A stretch of 13,533 nucleotides of DNA from an uncultured Corynebacterium sp. Lineage in GTDB: Bacteria; Actinomycetota; Actinomycetes; Mycobacteriales; Mycobacteriaceae. Location: contig NZ_CAMIHZ010000042.1 in NCBI RefSeq assembly GCF_946222305.1, positions 1 through 13,533 of the forward strand, in the 5' to 3' direction. The notes beneath the pieces were generated by a model. That model was not told where the DNA came from and searched no databases. It worked only from the letters and a program-made list of their open reading frames with translations. Shown one piece after another: positions 13,192 to 13,533 of the stretch (its first letter is position 1; each line of letters begins with the position of its first letter). Both the position numbers and the translations under genes were made by a program.

Positions 13192-13465
13192 GGGTTGTGC
13201 TCCCAACAGATCCGCAATCCAAGTGCGGAACTGTCTTCCATGTGGGGGAAGTAGGGTCGCCATTGCGAGCCTATTTACCTAAACGATCCTGATGAAGGGG
13301 TGTAACGGTGAAGAAGCATCGTTATACATTCTTGATTGAATCGTATTCTTGCGTTTATTCGATTCCTAAGGCGTTTTCGCCCGTAAAGCGAGCAAATGTG
13401 AGGGCTTTGGTGAGGTGGGTGCGCCAACGGTTTCGCAATGGGGATGAGAACGCGAAAACCCCTGC
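13192..13465. other. Intergenic region upstream of the lipoprotein gene
   Basis: No gene I can defend. It contains an inverted repeat TCCGCA (13211-13216) / TGCGGA (13224-13229) about 45 bases upstream of the lipoprotein promoter, a possible operator. A second one, GAATCG (13338-13343) / CGATTC (13360-13365), also lies here. The stretch 13318-13333 shares 13 of 16 bases with 12288-12303 on the other side of the lipoprotein gene. A frame from GTG at 13308 stays open to the edge but runs through the terminator-like hairpin and IS end, so it is not called. Confidence 0.4.
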
Positions 13466-13481
13466 CACCTTCGAAAAGGTG
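13456..13481. terminator. Half terminator interrupted at its right arm
   Basis: AAAACCCCTGCCACCTT (13456-13471 and the bases around it) reads as the left arm of a terminator. The loop CGAA (13472-13475) and the beginning of the matching right arm, AAGGTG (13476-13481), follow. The right arm should continue GGCAGGGGTTTT but instead turns into the IS-like end starting TGAACTG. On the minus strand the remaining arm ends GGGGTTTT, the expected T tract. Confidence 0.45.
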
Positions 13482-13533
13482 AACTGCTCCCCATTAGTTG
13501 GACTGAGAAATCAGTTTCCAACTAGTGGGGAGT
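13480..13533. mobile_element. Terminal end of an IS3-family (IS150-group) insertion sequence, partial
   Basis: From 13480 the sequence reads TGAACTGCTCCCC, then ATTAGTTGGACTGAG. This is the pattern of IS150-group termini, which begin TG and carry CTGC-CCC ... GTTGGAC. Within it CTCCCCATTAGTTGG (13487-13501) pairs with CCAACTAGTGGGGAG (13518-13532), with one G-T wobble. An inner ACTGA/TCAGT stem closes on GAAA. Such a hairpin inside the end of the element is typical of the group. The transposase and the far end lie outside the window, so left or right end cannot be told. The call rests on remembered terminal sequences, not a search. Confidence 0.55.

Noticed and set aside
13371..13459. Distant inverted repeat GTTTTCGC (13373-13380) / GCGAAAAC (13452-13459)
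   Set aside because: Eight bases at a distance of 71 is expected by chance in such sequence, and no supporting structure is visible between them.
13308..13533. Frame from GTG 13308 with AAGGGG upstream, open to the window edge (75 codons)
   Set aside because: It runs through a terminator-like hairpin and the IS end, its third-position composition is mixed, and the product matches nothing I know. At most it is a short truncated gene.

Overview
The window comes from a high-GC Gram-positive bacterium of the mycolic-acid group, almost certainly Corynebacterium. The evidence is a set of recognisable actinobacterial families: Lsr2, a DUF2020 lipoprotein, an LppP/LprE-type lipoprotein, a class E sortase with its small membrane partner, and a stand-alone TM0106-type RecB-like nuclease. 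A very short amphipathic polypeptide gene, reminiscent of corynebacterial PorA/PorH polypeptides, adds to this. I cannot name the species. No CRISPR array, tRNA, toxin-antitoxin pair or phage module is visible. Apart from the right edge this is chromosomal core.

Layout, left to right. The first ~53 bases are the 3' end of a 5S rRNA, followed by the rRNA-operon terminator (74-129). An RluA-family pseudouridine synthase follows on the minus strand; its real start is GTG at 1494. Diverging from it is a 54-residue amphipathic polypeptide gene (1513-1677) with a good promoter, probably no leader, and its own strong terminator. Next come a tandem-domain universal stress protein and a TetR-type regulator, both on the plus strand and separated by a terminator. 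The regulator converges on a YidC/OxaA insertase (minus). The insertase is divergent from a class E sortase and its 60-aa membrane partner (plus). These converge on an lsr2-DUF2020 lipoprotein operon (minus). After an AT-rich spacer with a perfect 13-bp terminator come a Tat-exported PhoD phosphatase and a basic coiled-coil protein (both minus). Divergent from these are the RecB-like nuclease and msrA (plus, probably one operon). An LppP/LprE-type lipoprotein (minus) is the last complete gene. The window ends in what looks like the terminal repeat of an IS3-family (IS150-group) element, inserted in the right arm of a terminator-like hairpin.

Functional themes. Much of the region serves the cell envelope: membrane-protein insertion (YidC), wall anchoring (sortase), two lipoproteins, an exported phosphatase and the possible porin-like polypeptide. 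Stress and maintenance functions (Usp, MsrA, nuclease, pseudouridine synthase) and two regulators (Lsr2, TetR-type) lie between them.

The most interesting points are the unlabelled small polypeptide gene, whose first codons lie antisense to the pseudouridine synthase leader; the interrupted terminator at the right edge; and the nuclease, whose PD-(D/E)XK active-site motif seems eroded while its four iron-sulphur cysteines and DEDD exonuclease residues remain. All family assignments are from memory of motifs; no searches were run.
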